Below, one piece after another: positions 32,909 to 41,619 of a stretch of DNA of 64,000 nt. The stretch is from Streptomyces lydicus (GTDB taxonomy: Bacteria; Actinomycetota; Actinomycetes; Streptomycetales; Streptomycetaceae). Below the pieces are notes generated by a model. The model had not been told where the DNA came from and did no database searches. It saw only the letters and a list, made by a program, of their open reading frames with translations. The stretch covers positions 3,658,001 through 3,722,000 of the forward strand of contig NZ_CP017157.1 of assembly GCF_001729485.1 (NCBI RefSeq), given 5' to 3'. The first letter of the stretch is position 1, and each line of letters starts with the position of its first letter. Made by a program: the position numbers and the translations under genes.

Positions 32909-33742
32909 ATGGCCAGCGAGCAGTTCCCCGCCCGCCTCCAGCCCGACGACATGGCAGAGCTCGCCGAGAGAGCGGTGCAGCAGCTCGCGAACGACCTGGC
33001 CGGACAAGCCTTCCCGATCGCTCCCGCAACAGAGCACGATGACGCACCGACGGAATCAGGCCGCCCGGCGAACGGCAATCCCGCCCTGGCGCGGCTGAAC
33101 GCCCTCGCGTACCTGGCGCGTGCCGTCGACCTCTGCGCCGGCCGACAGGCGCAGGAGGCCGCCGAGAACGGAGCCAAGTACCCGCAGATCGGGCAGGCGT
33201 GGGGCATCAGCCGGCAGGGTGCCCGCCGCCGCTGGCCAGGTCTCGTCTTCGCCTCGCGGCCCGCTGCACGCCCCCATCCCACCCCTGAACACGGGAGCAC
33301 CACCATGAACGCGCTGACGTCCGACCGCCCTTACCGCGTCCTGCTCGTCGAGGACGACCCCGCCGACGCCATGCTCATCGAAGACGCACTGGTCGAACGG
33401 GGAGTGGCACGCTCCCTCGACCAGGCCGTCGACGGGGTGGCCGCCCTGGAGCACCTGCGGGACCCGACCAAGGAGCGCCCCGACCTGATCGTCCTGGACC
33501 TGAACATGCCGCGGATGAACGGCCGGGAACTCCTCGCGGTCCTCAAGGACGACCCCGACCTCGGCAGCATCCCGGTCGTCGTCCTGACCACGTCCGCGGC
33601 GCCCGACGACATCAACGACGCCTACCGGCAGCACGCCAACGCCTATGTGACCAAGCCGGTCAACCTGGACGACTTCGTGCGCGCCGTGCACAGCATCGAC
33701 GCCTTCTTCCTCGACACCGCAGCCAAGTTCCACCGGCCCTGA
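32909..33742 (+). CDS. HTH-like N-terminal region joined to a single-receiver response regulator
   Basis: 277 residues in one open frame. Residues 1-118 end in an HTH-like motif (QIGQAWGISRQGARRRWPGL). Residues 133-277 form an Rcp1-type receiver: VEDDPADAMLIED, Asp in DLIVLDLNMPRMNGREL, VVLTTS and AYVTKPVNLD. An internal ATG at 33305, with GGGAG seven bases before it, could express the receiver alone; the junction (ARPHPTPEHGSTT) looks like former leader sequence. It may be two genes joined by loss of a stop. AAGG precedes ATG 32909. It lies divergent from the CHASE3 kinase operon and may be its second output. Confidence 0.8.
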   Translation: MASEQFPARLQPDDMAELAERAVQQLANDLAGQAFPIAPATEHDDAPTESGRPANGNPALARLNALAYLARAVDLCAGRQAQEAAENGAKYPQIGQAWGISRQGARRRWPGLVFASRPAARPHPTPEHGSTTMNALTSDRPYRVLLVEDDPADAMLIEDALVERGVARSLDQAVDGVAALEHLRDPTKERPDLIVLDLNMPRMNGRELLAVLKDDPDLGSIPVVVLTTSAAPDDINDAYRQHANAYVTKPVNLDDFVRAVHSIDAFFLDTAAKFHRP

Positions 33743-33784
33743 CGTCGCTGCGGGGCGCGCCGTGCCGCCTCGGGAGCGACGTCA
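33740..33784. terminator. Convergent stem-loop including both stop codons
   Basis: TGACGTCGCT (33740-33749) and AGCGACGTCA (33775-33784) pair perfectly over 10 bp, with a GC-rich 25-base interior. The TGA stops of both converging genes lie within the arms. Confidence 0.55.
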
Positions 33785-34237
33785 CAGGTGACGGGCAGCC
33801 GGAAGACGGGCGGCGGCGATCTCCCGGCCGCGCGCCGCGGTGACCACGCCCACGACCGGCATGGCCGCCAAGGCGAGGAGGATCGGCCCGTAGCCGCCGT
33901 CGCTCGACACCGCCATCACCACCACCTCGCCGGAGGACAGCGTCCCGCCGATCGCGAAGCAGAGCACGGCGCGCAGCGGCGCGGAGGACAGCAGCCGCTG
34001 GGGGGCGTACGCCAGCACCGCGCCGGTCACCGCGCCGATCGCGGCACCCACGGCCAGCGAACCCACCACGGCGAGGGCGGCCCGCGGCGGATCCTCGAAG
34101 GTGCTGCCGGACGGGCCGTGGACCCACCGGGTCACCGCCACCATCATCCACAGCACGGCACTCGCGCCGGCCGGGATCGCCCCGGCCCGCAGCCCGAACA
34201 CCAGCCCCCGCCGCAGCACGGCACGCGACGTCTTCAT
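33782..34237 (-). CDS. Four-helix membrane protein of unknown function
   Basis: 151 residues with four predicted membrane segments: around AGAIPAGASAVLWMMVAV, AALAVVGSLAVGAAIGAVTGAVLAY, APLRAVLCFAIGGTLSSGEVVVMAV and GPILLALAAMPVVGVVTAA. The N-terminus is basic (KTSRAVLRRG). No family was recognised. ATG 34235-34237 follows AGGGGG. It lies downstream of the sigma-factor gene on the opposite side of a terminator, so is probably independent. Confidence 0.75.
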   Translation of the reverse strand: MKTSRAVLRRGLVFGLRAGAIPAGASAVLWMMVAVTRWVHGPSGSTFEDPPRAALAVVGSLAVGAAIGAVTGAVLAYAPQRLLSSAPLRAVLCFAIGGTLSSGEVVVMAVSSDGGYGPILLALAAMPVVGVVTAARGREIAAARLPAARHL

Positions 34238-34320
34238 CCGGCCGCCCCCTCGTCGGACCGCCTGTCGCGGTCTCGCGGCCCACTTTCTCACCCCGGGTGC
34301 ACGGCCCTCGTGGCGCCCCA

Positions 34321-34344
34321 CCGCCCCGGTACGTGCCGGGGCGG
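34321..34344 (-). terminator. Terminator of SigB-family sigma gene
   Basis: 9-bp perfect stem CCGCCCCGG (34321-34329) / CCGGGGCGG (34336-34344), loop TACGTG, 8 bp beyond the sigma gene stop. Confidence 0.7.
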
Positions 34345-34352
34345 CCGGGCGG

Positions 34353-35234
34353 TCAGTCCGTGCGGAGCATGGCGGTGCGGAGCCGGGCCAGGCAGCGGTT
34401 GAGCAGGCGCGAGACGTGCATCTGGGAGATGCCGAGCAGTTCGCCGATCTGGGCCTGGGTCAGTTCCTGGCCGAAGCGGAGTTCCAGTATCCGGCGGTCG
34501 CGCTCCTCCAGCTGGTCCAGCAGCGGCTTGAGGGTGTGCAGATCCTCGAAGAGGCCCATGTCCTCGTCGTAGTCACCGAGCAGGTCCGCCAGCGGCGCGT
34601 CGTTGCCGTCGTCGCTGATGGTGACGTCGATGGAGGAGGCGCTGTAGCCATTGGCGGCGACCTGCCCCTCGATGACCTCTTCCTCCGGGATGTTCAGGTG
34701 TGCCGCCAGCTCGGGAACCTTGGGGTCCCGGCCCAGCTCGTTGGCGAGGTGCTCACCGGCGCGGGCGAGGTCGACCCGCAGTTCCTGCAGCCGCCGGGGG
34801 ACCCGCACGTCCCAGGTGGTGTCACGGAAGAAGCGCTTCATCTCGCCCGTGATGTACGGGATGGCGAGGGTGGTGAACTCGACGTTGCGCGAGAGGTCGT
34901 AGCGGTCGATGGCCTTGATCAGACCGATCGTGCCGACCTGCACGATGTCCTCGAAGTCGTCACCGCGATTGCGGAACCGACGGGCCGCGAAGCGCACCAG
35001 GGACAGGTTCATCTCGATGAGGGTGTTGCGCGCGTACTGGTACTCGTGCGTGCCCTCCTCCAAGTGTTCCAACCGCTCGAAGAAGAGATGGGTCAGCTCC
35101 CGGGCGTCGCTGGGGGCGAGCTGCTCGGGCGACTCGATCAGGGGCAGCTCGGAGCACGGAGCGGACACCGAGGCCGGTACGTCGACGACACCGCGCTCCC
35201 GAGTCGTCTCCGCCGTCGCGCTGCTGGTGCTCAT
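34353..35234 (-). CDS. SigB/SigF-family RNA polymerase sigma factor
   Basis: 293 residues. An N-terminal tail of about 40 residues precedes region 2 (FEDIVQVGTIGLIKAIDRYD, then FTTLAIPYITGEMKRFFRD) and region 3 (VPRRLQELRVDLARA). Region 4 HTH is LTQAQIGELLGISQMHVSRLLNRC. This is the Streptomyces SigB/F/H/I group that directs stress and differentiation genes. ATG 35232-35234 follows GGAAGGAG. No anti-sigma gene is adjacent; the nearby PP2C regulator (29914-31113) could act on one encoded elsewhere. Confidence 0.93.
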   Translation of the reverse strand: MSTSSATAETTRERGVVDVPASVSAPCSELPLIESPEQLAPSDARELTHLFFERLEHLEEGTHEYQYARNTLIEMNLSLVRFAARRFRNRGDDFEDIVQVGTIGLIKAIDRYDLSRNVEFTTLAIPYITGEMKRFFRDTTWDVRVPRRLQELRVDLARAGEHLANELGRDPKVPELAAHLNIPEEEVIEGQVAANGYSASSIDVTISDDGNDAPLADLLGDYDEDMGLFEDLHTLKPLLDQLEERDRRILELRFGQELTQAQIGELLGISQMHVSRLLNRCLARLRTAMLRTD

Positions 35235-35338
35235 GAGTGACTCCTTCCCAATCCCTAGCCCCCGGTCGATGGGGCTCCTGCCCCGCCGGACGCTGAGCAT
35301 GTACATCTTTTTGCCGCGTGTCCGGCCCGTCCGCCCGG

Positions 35339-37072
35339 TCAGTCGGTGTCGCCCGCGCTGCGCAGGAACTCCTTGGCCTTCGCGATGGCGAAGCCCCAGC
35401 CCTGCTCGACGGTCGGCTTGGGCGGCACGGATATCTCGTCCGGGTTGGTGAGCACGTCCAGCAGCACCGGCCCCTCGGTGGCGAACGCCTCCCGCACGGC
35501 CTCCTTGAGCTGCGCCGGATCGGTGACGCGGATACCGGTGATGCCCAACGCCGAGGCCACGGCGGCGAAATCGGGGTTGTCGAGTTCGGTCCCGAACTCC
35601 GGCAGCCCCGCCTGCTCCTGTTCCAGCTTCACCATGCCCAGCCGCCGGTTGTCGAAGAGCACCAGCTTCACGGGCAGTTGGTAGGTGCGCAGGGTCAGTA
35701 CGTCGCCCAGCAGCATGCTCAGGCCGCCGTCCCCGCAGAACGCGACCACCTGCCGGTCCCGGTCGAGGAACTGCGCGCCCAGCGCCTGCGGCAGCGCGTT
35801 CGCCATCGAGCCGAGGTTGTACGAGCCCAGCAGGCGGCGCGTGCCCCGCATGCGGACGAAGCGGGAGAGCCAGACGGTGGCCATGCCGGTGTCGGAGGTG
35901 AAGACGGCGTCGTCGGCCGCGGCCCCGTCGACGGCTGCCGCCAGCGCCTCCGGCCGGATCAGGTGGTCACGGTTGTCCAGACCGGCGCGGACCTTGCCGA
36001 GCAGGCTCTCGTCGTGCCGGGGCGAGGCGAGCTTCAGCTGGGAACTGCGCCAGTGGTCGAACCGCTCCCGGGCGCGCTTCAGATGGCCCGGGTCCTTCTC
36101 CTTCGCCAGCAGGCCGAGCAGCCCGCGCACGGTGGGACCGACGTCGCCCACCAGGGGGGCGTCCACCGGGACCCGCCGGCCGATGTGCGCGGCCTCGGAG
36201 TCGACCTGGACGACCTTCTTGCCGGTCGGATACCACTCCCGATAGGGGAAGTCGGTGCCCAGCAGCAGAAGCGTGTCGGCGTCGTCCAGCGCCTTGGCGG
36301 CCGCCGGGTTGCCGATCAGCCCGGTCTGGCCGACCTCGAAGGGGTTGTCCTCCTCGAACCCCTCCTTGGCCTTCAGCGTGAGCACCATGGGCGCGGCCAG
36401 CCGTTCGGCGAGCCGGAGCACATCGGCGCGGGCGTGCCGGGCTCCCCTGCCGACCAGCAGGGTGACCCGGTCGGCGGCGTCGAGGAGGCCGGCGGCGTCG
36501 GCGAGTTCGGGGTCGTCGGGCCGGCTGCCGGTCCGGGGCAGCGCGAAGCGGGGCTCCCGGTCGTCAGGGACCTCCCGGTCGCCGAGGTCCCCGGGCACGG
36601 TCAGTACCGCCACACCCTTGCGCGCCAGCGCGGTACGCACCGCGTGCTCCAGCAGGCCGGGCAGCTGGTCCGGCGAGGTGATCGTCGCGCGGAAGACGGC
36701 GACGTCGCGGAAGAGCAGGTCGTTGTCGACTTCCTGGAAGGTGTCGCTGCCCATGTCGGCCAGCGGCACCTGGCCGGCGATGGCCAGCACGGGGGTGTGG
36801 CTCTTCGCCGCGTCGTAGAGGCCGTTGAGCAGATGCACGGAACCGGGGCCGACGGTGCCCATGCACACGCCCAGCGTGCCGGTCAGCTGGGACTGCGCCC
36901 CCGCGGCGAAGGCCGCCGCCTCCTCGTGCCGGCACCCGACCCACTCCGGCCCGTCGGCCCGCCGGATGGCGTCCGTGAGGGGGTTGAGCGCGTCGCCGAC
37001 CACGCCGAAGACCTGCTGAACCCCCAGCTGGTGGAGGGAGTCGACGATGACCTGGGCAACGGTGCGAGCCAT
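35339..37072 (-). CDS. Pyruvate dehydrogenase (quinone)/pyruvate oxidase-type ThDP enzyme
   Basis: 577 residues in the three-domain ThDP fold: N-terminal pyrimidine domain with catalytic Glu in GCRHEEAAAFAA (about residue 50), central FAD-type domain, C-terminal ThDP domain with GDGGLSMLLGDVLTLRTYQLPVKLVLFDN (GDG-N motif). The sequence most resembles PoxB-like enzymes oxidising pyruvate to acetate; acetolactate synthase is less likely, because no small-subunit gene is near and the body reads PoxB-like. The C-terminal helix could contact membrane. Same strand and only 20 bp downstream of the glutamate-synthase-like gene. Confidence 0.88.
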   Translation of the reverse strand: MARTVAQVIVDSLHQLGVQQVFGVVGDALNPLTDAIRRADGPEWVGCRHEEAAAFAAGAQSQLTGTLGVCMGTVGPGSVHLLNGLYDAAKSHTPVLAIAGQVPLADMGSDTFQEVDNDLLFRDVAVFRATITSPDQLPGLLEHAVRTALARKGVAVLTVPGDLGDREVPDDREPRFALPRTGSRPDDPELADAAGLLDAADRVTLLVGRGARHARADVLRLAERLAAPMVLTLKAKEGFEEDNPFEVGQTGLIGNPAAAKALDDADTLLLLGTDFPYREWYPTGKKVVQVDSEAAHIGRRVPVDAPLVGDVGPTVRGLLGLLAKEKDPGHLKRARERFDHWRSSQLKLASPRHDESLLGKVRAGLDNRDHLIRPEALAAAVDGAAADDAVFTSDTGMATVWLSRFVRMRGTRRLLGSYNLGSMANALPQALGAQFLDRDRQVVAFCGDGGLSMLLGDVLTLRTYQLPVKLVLFDNRRLGMVKLEQEQAGLPEFGTELDNPDFAAVASALGITGIRVTDPAQLKEAVREAFATEGPVLLDVLTNPDEISVPPKPTVEQGWGFAIAKAKEFLRSAGDTD

Positions 37073-37092
37073 GTGGTGGTCCTTTCGGTACG

Positions 37093-38763
37093 TCAGACGG
37101 TGAAGTGGTCGGGGTCGGCGGCCGCCCAGTCCGCGGCCCAGTCCTGCGGGGGCGCGGCCAGCAGCTCACCGGGGGAGAGCCACGCGTACAGCTCCTCGTA
37201 GGAGCGGACGGTGAGCGGGTCGAGGCGGCGGCGCAGCATGTGCGGACGGAGCTCGTCCGGGTGCTGCACCCCCATCGAGCCCATGATCTGCAGGGCGCTG
37301 TCCACCGTGGCCTGCTGGAACCGGTGCACCCGCGCCGACTTGTCCCGCACGTCGAGCGCACGGGCCCGGTGCGGGTCCTGGGTGGCCACCCCGACCGGGC
37401 AGGTGTTGGTGTGGCAGCGCTGGGCCTGTATGCAGCCGACGGCCATCATCATGGCGCGCGCCGCGTTGGTGAAGTCGGCGCCCTGGATCATGCGCTTGAC
37501 CATGTCCGCGCCGGTGGCCACCTTCCCGCTCGCGCCGACCTTGACACGGTCCCGCAGCCCGCAGCCGACCAGCGCGTTGTGCACGGTGATCAGCCCCTCG
37601 GTCAGCGGCGCGCCCAGATGGTCGGCGAACTCCAGGGGCGCGGCCCCGGTGCCGCCCTCGGCGCCGTCGACGATGATGAAGTCCGGGGTGACGCCCTCCT
37701 GGAGCATCGCCTTGCAGACCGCGAGGAACTGCCGTCGGGAGCCGACGCAGAGCTTGAACCCGGTGGGCTTGCCCCCTGCCAGGGCGCGCATCCGCGCGAG
37801 GAAGCGGACCAGCTCGCGCGGGGTGGAGAAGGTCCGGTGGTAGGGCGGGGAGATCACCGTCCGGCCTTCCGGCACCTCCCGGACCCGGGCGATCTCCGCG
37901 CTGACCTTGTCGCCGGGCAGTACGCCGCCGATGCCCGGCTTCGCGCCCTGGGACAGCTTCAGGGAGACGCACTTGATGCTGTCGTGCGCGGCCTTGTCGG
38001 CGAACTCGGACGGGGCGAAGGCGCCCTGCGCCGTCCGGCATCCGAAGTACCCGGTCCCGATTTCCCAGACGAGGTCGCCGCCGTTGCGCAGGTGGTACTC
38101 GGACAGGCCGCCCTCCCCGGTGTCGTGGGCGAACCCGCCGAGGGCGGCACCCCGGTTCAGGGCGAGGATCGCGTTGGCGGACAGCGAGCCGAAACTCATC
38201 GCCGAGACGTTCAGCAGCGCCATGTCGTAGGGCCGGGTGCAGTCCGGGCCGCCGACCCGGATCGTGGGCCGCTCCTCGGGGACCGGCTTGGGCACCATCG
38301 ACGGCACCATGAACTCGTAGCCGGCGGCGTAGACGTCGCGTTCGGTGCCGAAGGGCTCCTCCGCCTCGGTGCCCTTGGCCCGCTCGTAGATGATGCTGCG
38401 CACATCACGGTCGAAGGGCCGGCCGTCGAAGTTGCGCTCGACGAAGTACTGCTGGAGCTCCGGCCTGATCGCTTCCAGCGCGAACCGCAGATGGCCGATG
38501 ACCGGGTAGTTGCGCAGCACCGAGTGCCGACGCTGCGCCAGGTCCGCGACGCCGACCGCGCCGAGGCCGAGGAAGAGCAGGGCCGGCGGCCACCACCAGG
38601 GCGACGACAGCACGGCGGCCGCCACGAGACCGACGGCGACGACGAGCAGCGCCGCCACCGACAGCCACCGGAACAGATGGGCGGGGAGACGCCTCCGCGC
38701 GCCGTCCGGCCGTCCGCCGGAGCCGGCCCGCGAACCGCTCACGCCAGCGTTGGTGGTCACCAT
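37093..38763 (-). CDS. FMN-binding glutamate-synthase-family protein with membrane anchor
   Basis: 556 residues. Two N-terminal membrane helices (WLSVAALLVVAVGLVAAAVL, WWWPPALLFLGLGAVGVADL), then the FMN-binding barrel of glutamate synthase (MSFGSLSANAILALNRGA, DGAEGGTGAAPLEFADHLG) and the 3Fe-4S cysteines C-x5-C-x4-C in CIQAQRCHTNTCPVG. The glutamine amidotransferase domain is absent. Such stand-alone proteins are thought to be redox enzymes of unknown substrate. The adjacent pyruvate-oxidase-type gene (20 bp) suggests a shared electron-transfer function. Confidence 0.9.
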   Translation of the reverse strand: MVTTNAGVSGSRAGSGGRPDGARRRLPAHLFRWLSVAALLVVAVGLVAAAVLSSPWWWPPALLFLGLGAVGVADLAQRRHSVLRNYPVIGHLRFALEAIRPELQQYFVERNFDGRPFDRDVRSIIYERAKGTEAEEPFGTERDVYAAGYEFMVPSMVPKPVPEERPTIRVGGPDCTRPYDMALLNVSAMSFGSLSANAILALNRGAALGGFAHDTGEGGLSEYHLRNGGDLVWEIGTGYFGCRTAQGAFAPSEFADKAAHDSIKCVSLKLSQGAKPGIGGVLPGDKVSAEIARVREVPEGRTVISPPYHRTFSTPRELVRFLARMRALAGGKPTGFKLCVGSRRQFLAVCKAMLQEGVTPDFIIVDGAEGGTGAAPLEFADHLGAPLTEGLITVHNALVGCGLRDRVKVGASGKVATGADMVKRMIQGADFTNAARAMMMAVGCIQAQRCHTNTCPVGVATQDPHRARALDVRDKSARVHRFQQATVDSALQIMGSMGVQHPDELRPHMLRRRLDPLTVRSYEELYAWLSPGELLAAPPQDWAADWAAADPDHFTV

Positions 38764-38871
38764 CAGCTCCCGAGAAGTAGGACGACGGCCCCGCGCCGCG
38801 ACGGACGCCCGGGGGCGGGCCGGGGGCGGGCCGTTCGATCAACGCTGGCCGTGTACCCGCCCGCCCCCGCT

Positions 38872-40101
38872 TCAGTCGGAGTCGTGCAGGTCGTGGGGTT
38901 GCCGGTCGACGTACCGCTGGAGTACGTCACAGGTGTGCTGGAACTCCTCCATGAGCCGGGTGGCCTCGACGACCAGCACCCCGTACGGCCGTGCCGGGTC
39001 CGCCAGCGGCAGCGCGTCCCGCTCGGCCTGCCCGGTCACCTGGCGGCAGCGTTGCTGTGCGGTGTCGGCCAGTTGGCACAGTTGCCGGGCCTGTTCGCGC
39101 AGGTCGTCCTGGTCCAGCTCGCCGAGGACCTGGGTGATCTCGGAGACCGCTTCGAGGAAGTCCGCGTAGCGGGCGAGGAAGGCGCGGTAGGGATGGTCGT
39201 CGTCGCTTCGGTGCCACTGGTGCAGGCTCCGGGTGAGCGACGCGATCTGATAGAGGGTCCGCTCCAGGGCTTCGAGCACCGCGCCGTACCCGGCGAAGCC
39301 GGTCCGGCCGCGGTGTCGGCGGAAGAGCCGACGGGGGTTGTAGTAGAGGCTCTCCTCGGCGGTCCGCAGCCCGGACCGGGCCTGTGCGATCAGCCCCTCC
39401 GTCTGCTCGGCCCGGGTCCGCCAGTGCCGGCTGCGCTCCTCGTCCAGCTCGCCCTCCCGCAGCGCCGGATACATGTCGCTGACCAGGTCGCACAGGGCGT
39501 GCGCGAGGGTGTGGATGCTGTGTTCGGCGCCGCGGTAGCGCAGTGGCGGCACCACCGCGGTGTTGATGACGACGCCCACGCCGCAGCCGATGAGGACGAG
39601 CAGGATGATCTGTCCCAGCTGGGTGAGCTTTTCGACGTCCGACGTCGCCGAGAGGTAGGTGGAGTAGGCGAAGAACGCGGCCGTGGCCACCTGGGAGCCC
39701 TGGGCCCCGAGCGCCGGCCACCTGCCGATGGCCAGGGCGACCAGTGCCACCAGGAGGAACGTCAGTAGATCGGGTCCGACCAGGAAGCCCAGGGCGGCCT
39801 GCACCGCGACCCCGGCCGAGACGGCGCCCACGTAGCGCAGCGACTGCAGCAGGGACTGGTAGACGGTCACCTGCATGATCAGCACCGCGGAGAACGGCGC
39901 GAACGCCGGGGACCCGGCGTGCAGCAGGTTGTACGAGATCACCCAGGACAGCGTGGCGGCCAGGGTGCTCTTGCCGATCAGGAGCAGGGTGCCGCGCTCG
40001 TATCCCTCCGACCCCCAGGCCCGCTGCCACCACTGGGCCACCCGGTGGAGCCAGCCCTGCGGGGCGGGCAGCCTCCGTCGCTGCGCTTCCTGTCCGGCCA
40101 T
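38872..40101 (-). CDS. FUSC family membrane protein
   Basis: 409 residues. The N-terminal half has six membrane helices (for example STLAATLSWVISYNLL, SAVLIMQVTVYQSLL, LLTFLLVALVALAIG), with one more hydrophobic stretch at IILLVLIGCGVGVVINTAVVPPL. The C-terminal half is a long helical cytosolic domain. This is the FUSC/aromatic-acid-exporter (AaeB-like) architecture, possibly for efflux of small organic acids. ATG 40099-40101 follows GGAG; the ATG 75 bases upstream would place an unusual hydrophilic tail first. Confidence 0.88.
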   Translation of the reverse strand: MAGQEAQRRRLPAPQGWLHRVAQWWQRAWGSEGYERGTLLLIGKSTLAATLSWVISYNLLHAGSPAFAPFSAVLIMQVTVYQSLLQSLRYVGAVSAGVAVQAALGFLVGPDLLTFLLVALVALAIGRWPALGAQGSQVATAAFFAYSTYLSATSDVEKLTQLGQIILLVLIGCGVGVVINTAVVPPLRYRGAEHSIHTLAHALCDLVSDMYPALREGELDEERSRHWRTRAEQTEGLIAQARSGLRTAEESLYYNPRRLFRRHRGRTGFAGYGAVLEALERTLYQIASLTRSLHQWHRSDDDHPYRAFLARYADFLEAVSEITQVLGELDQDDLREQARQLCQLADTAQQRCRQVTGQAERDALPLADPARPYGVLVVEATRLMEEFQHTCDVLQRYVDRQPHDLHDSD

Positions 40102-40166
40102 GCGTACGCTCCGTTCGTCGTCCGGCCACACCGTTGCCCGCTTTTGCGCGCGGGGAACCAGCGCGC

Positions 40167-40937
40167 TCACTCCCACGGTGCCGGGCCGGTACCGGACGCC
40201 CAGCCGACGAGGTCGTCATGGTCGAAGCAGAGGATCCCGCACCGGTCGGCGTAGTCCCGCGCCGGATCGGTGAAGGCGCTGGTGGTGACGACGGCGGCGA
40301 CATCGGCTCCGTGCACGGTGAAGCAGGTGCCGCCGAACCGCTGCAGGTCCTGGGAGCCCACCTTGTTGTCCGCGCAGTAGCGCTTGCACTGGATGACGAG
40401 GCTGCGGCCGTCGGGGGCCACGGCGACCACGTCCGCGCCGAGGTCGTTGGCGCCGCCGACCACCTGTACCTCCCGGCAGCCGTCGCGCTCGCACAGCGCG
40501 GCCACCGCCTCCTCGAACGCGTCGGCGTCCATGCCCGCGTAGTCGTCGAGCTCCACCGGGCGCGGGTCGACGTGGGCCGGCGGGGGCGCGTCGACGTCCT
40601 CCACCGGGCCCGGCGCGACCTCCTCCACCGGGGGTGCGGGCAGGCGTTCCCCGGCCACGGCCACGGAGGCCGCGGGCAACTGCCCGCGCGCGACCGTCCG
40701 GGCGGCGGCCCGCCCGTGCCGTCCCCGGCGCAGCAGCACCGCCAGCGCCATGATCACGACCAGCCCGACGAGCACGGAGGGGCCGGGGTGCGCACCCGCG
40801 GCGGCCATGGCCTTCCGCAGGGTCAGGCCCACTCCCGTGACGCCGATGGCGAGGACGCCGAACGAGACGGTCAGCTGGCGCAGGCTGAAGGCGGGCCGGC
40901 GGCGCGGGGTCCTCGGCCGGCGTATGGGGGTCACCAT
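40167..40937 (-). CDS. Membrane-anchored Mrr-type restriction endonuclease domain protein
   Basis: 256 residues. Two N-terminal membrane segments (about 18-35 VSFGVLAIGVTGVG and 53-70 SVLVGLVVIMALAVLL), a Pro/Ala-rich linker, then an Mrr_cat-like nuclease at about 130-256. Its motif is DLGADVVAVAPDGRSLVIQCKRYC, the D-x(n)-QxK PD-(D/E)xK signature. Mrr-like nucleases cut modified or foreign DNA; membrane tethering in Streptomyces homologues is known but unexplained. No methyltransferase is near. Confidence 0.85.
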   Translation of the reverse strand: MVTPIRRPRTPRRRPAFSLRQLTVSFGVLAIGVTGVGLTLRKAMAAAGAHPGPSVLVGLVVIMALAVLLRRGRHGRAAARTVARGQLPAASVAVAGERLPAPPVEEVAPGPVEDVDAPPPAHVDPRPVELDDYAGMDADAFEEAVAALCERDGCREVQVVGGANDLGADVVAVAPDGRSLVIQCKRYCADNKVGSQDLQRFGGTCFTVHGADVAAVVTTSAFTDPARDYADRCGILCFDHDDLVGWASGTGPAPWE

Positions 40938-41202
40938 GGTCTGTTGCCTCTCCCAACGGTCAACGAAGATCGTTTGGATCTTGTGCCCCCAAGTCGCCGG
41001 ATCACCGCAACGGGGCGGGTTCCAGGCGGTGTTGTTCCGGAAGGAGGCGGGGAGAGGGCGTAGCGGTCGGCGACCGGGGTACGGGAGCGACAGGGCCGGG
41101 ACGGGCCGCGGCGGCGGTCATCCTCGCGGCAGCGTCCCGGCCCCGGCCGGCCGAGAGGGGCGGGGCCCGGTCTCCGGGTCCCGCCTCGCCGCCGCGGGCG
41201 TG

Positions 41203-41568
41203 CTACGCCGCCGGCCCCGGCCGGTCCGGCGGCGTCCGGTCGAGCTCGGCGGCCCAGTCCTCGGCCCAGCGGTGCAGGCCCCGCAGTTCTTCGCAGGCCC
41301 CCTCGCCGAGCGGGGTCAGCCGGTAGCCGTCCCCGGCGTCGCGCCGGACGAGACGGGACTCCCGCAGCTCGGTGAGGCGTTGGTGCAGCACGCTGGACGA
41401 CATGCCGTCGCACCGCTGCTGGAGGGGCCGGAAGCCGAGGCTGCCGTCCCGGAGCTCCCACAGGATGCGCAGGGTCCACCGGCGTCCGAACAGGTCGAGC
41501 GCCGCCATCAGCGGCCGCCGCGTGGACGATCCACGAACCGGCCTTCGGGGGGCGGGAGTTGTCGCCAT
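41203..41568 (-). CDS. HxlR family transcriptional regulator
   Basis: 121 residues with the HxlR winged HTH: FGRRWTLRILWELRDGSLGF, LQQRCDGMSSSVLHQRLTELRESRLVRRDAGDGYRLT. HxlR proteins sense electrophiles or aldehydes and usually control a neighbouring enzyme. Of two adjacent ATGs (41566-41568, 41569-41571) the inner is used since GGAAGG is too close to the outer. A tandem 8-bp repeat begins a few bases upstream, in the leader. The divergent neighbour is a truncated carboxymuconolactone-decarboxylase gene. Confidence 0.9.
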   Translation of the reverse strand: MATTPAPRRPVRGSSTRRPLMAALDLFGRRWTLRILWELRDGSLGFRPLQQRCDGMSSSVLHQRLTELRESRLVRRDAGDGYRLTPLGEGACEELRGLHRWAEDWAAELDRTPPDRPGPAA

Positions 41569-41574
41569 CATGCC

Positions 41575-41604
41575 TTCCGTTCTTCCGTTCTTCCGTTCTT
41601 CCGT
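41575..41604. repeat. 8-bp tandem repeat TTCCGTTC, 3.75 copies
   Basis: Perfect TTCCGTTC units at 41575-41582, 41583-41590 and 41591-41598 plus TTCCGT at 41599-41604. They lie directly upstream of the HxlR start and at the broken 5' side of the neighbouring remnant. Confidence 0.9.
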
Positions 41605-41619
41605 GCCCGGGGGCGGGGG

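Noticed and set aside
29914..33306. A single 1130-residue minus-strand frame over the phosphatase and kinase region
   Set aside because: The N-terminal part is a shadow of the histidine kinase frame with no domain. The phosphatase begins at 31113 in the ATGA overlap with the kinase stop.
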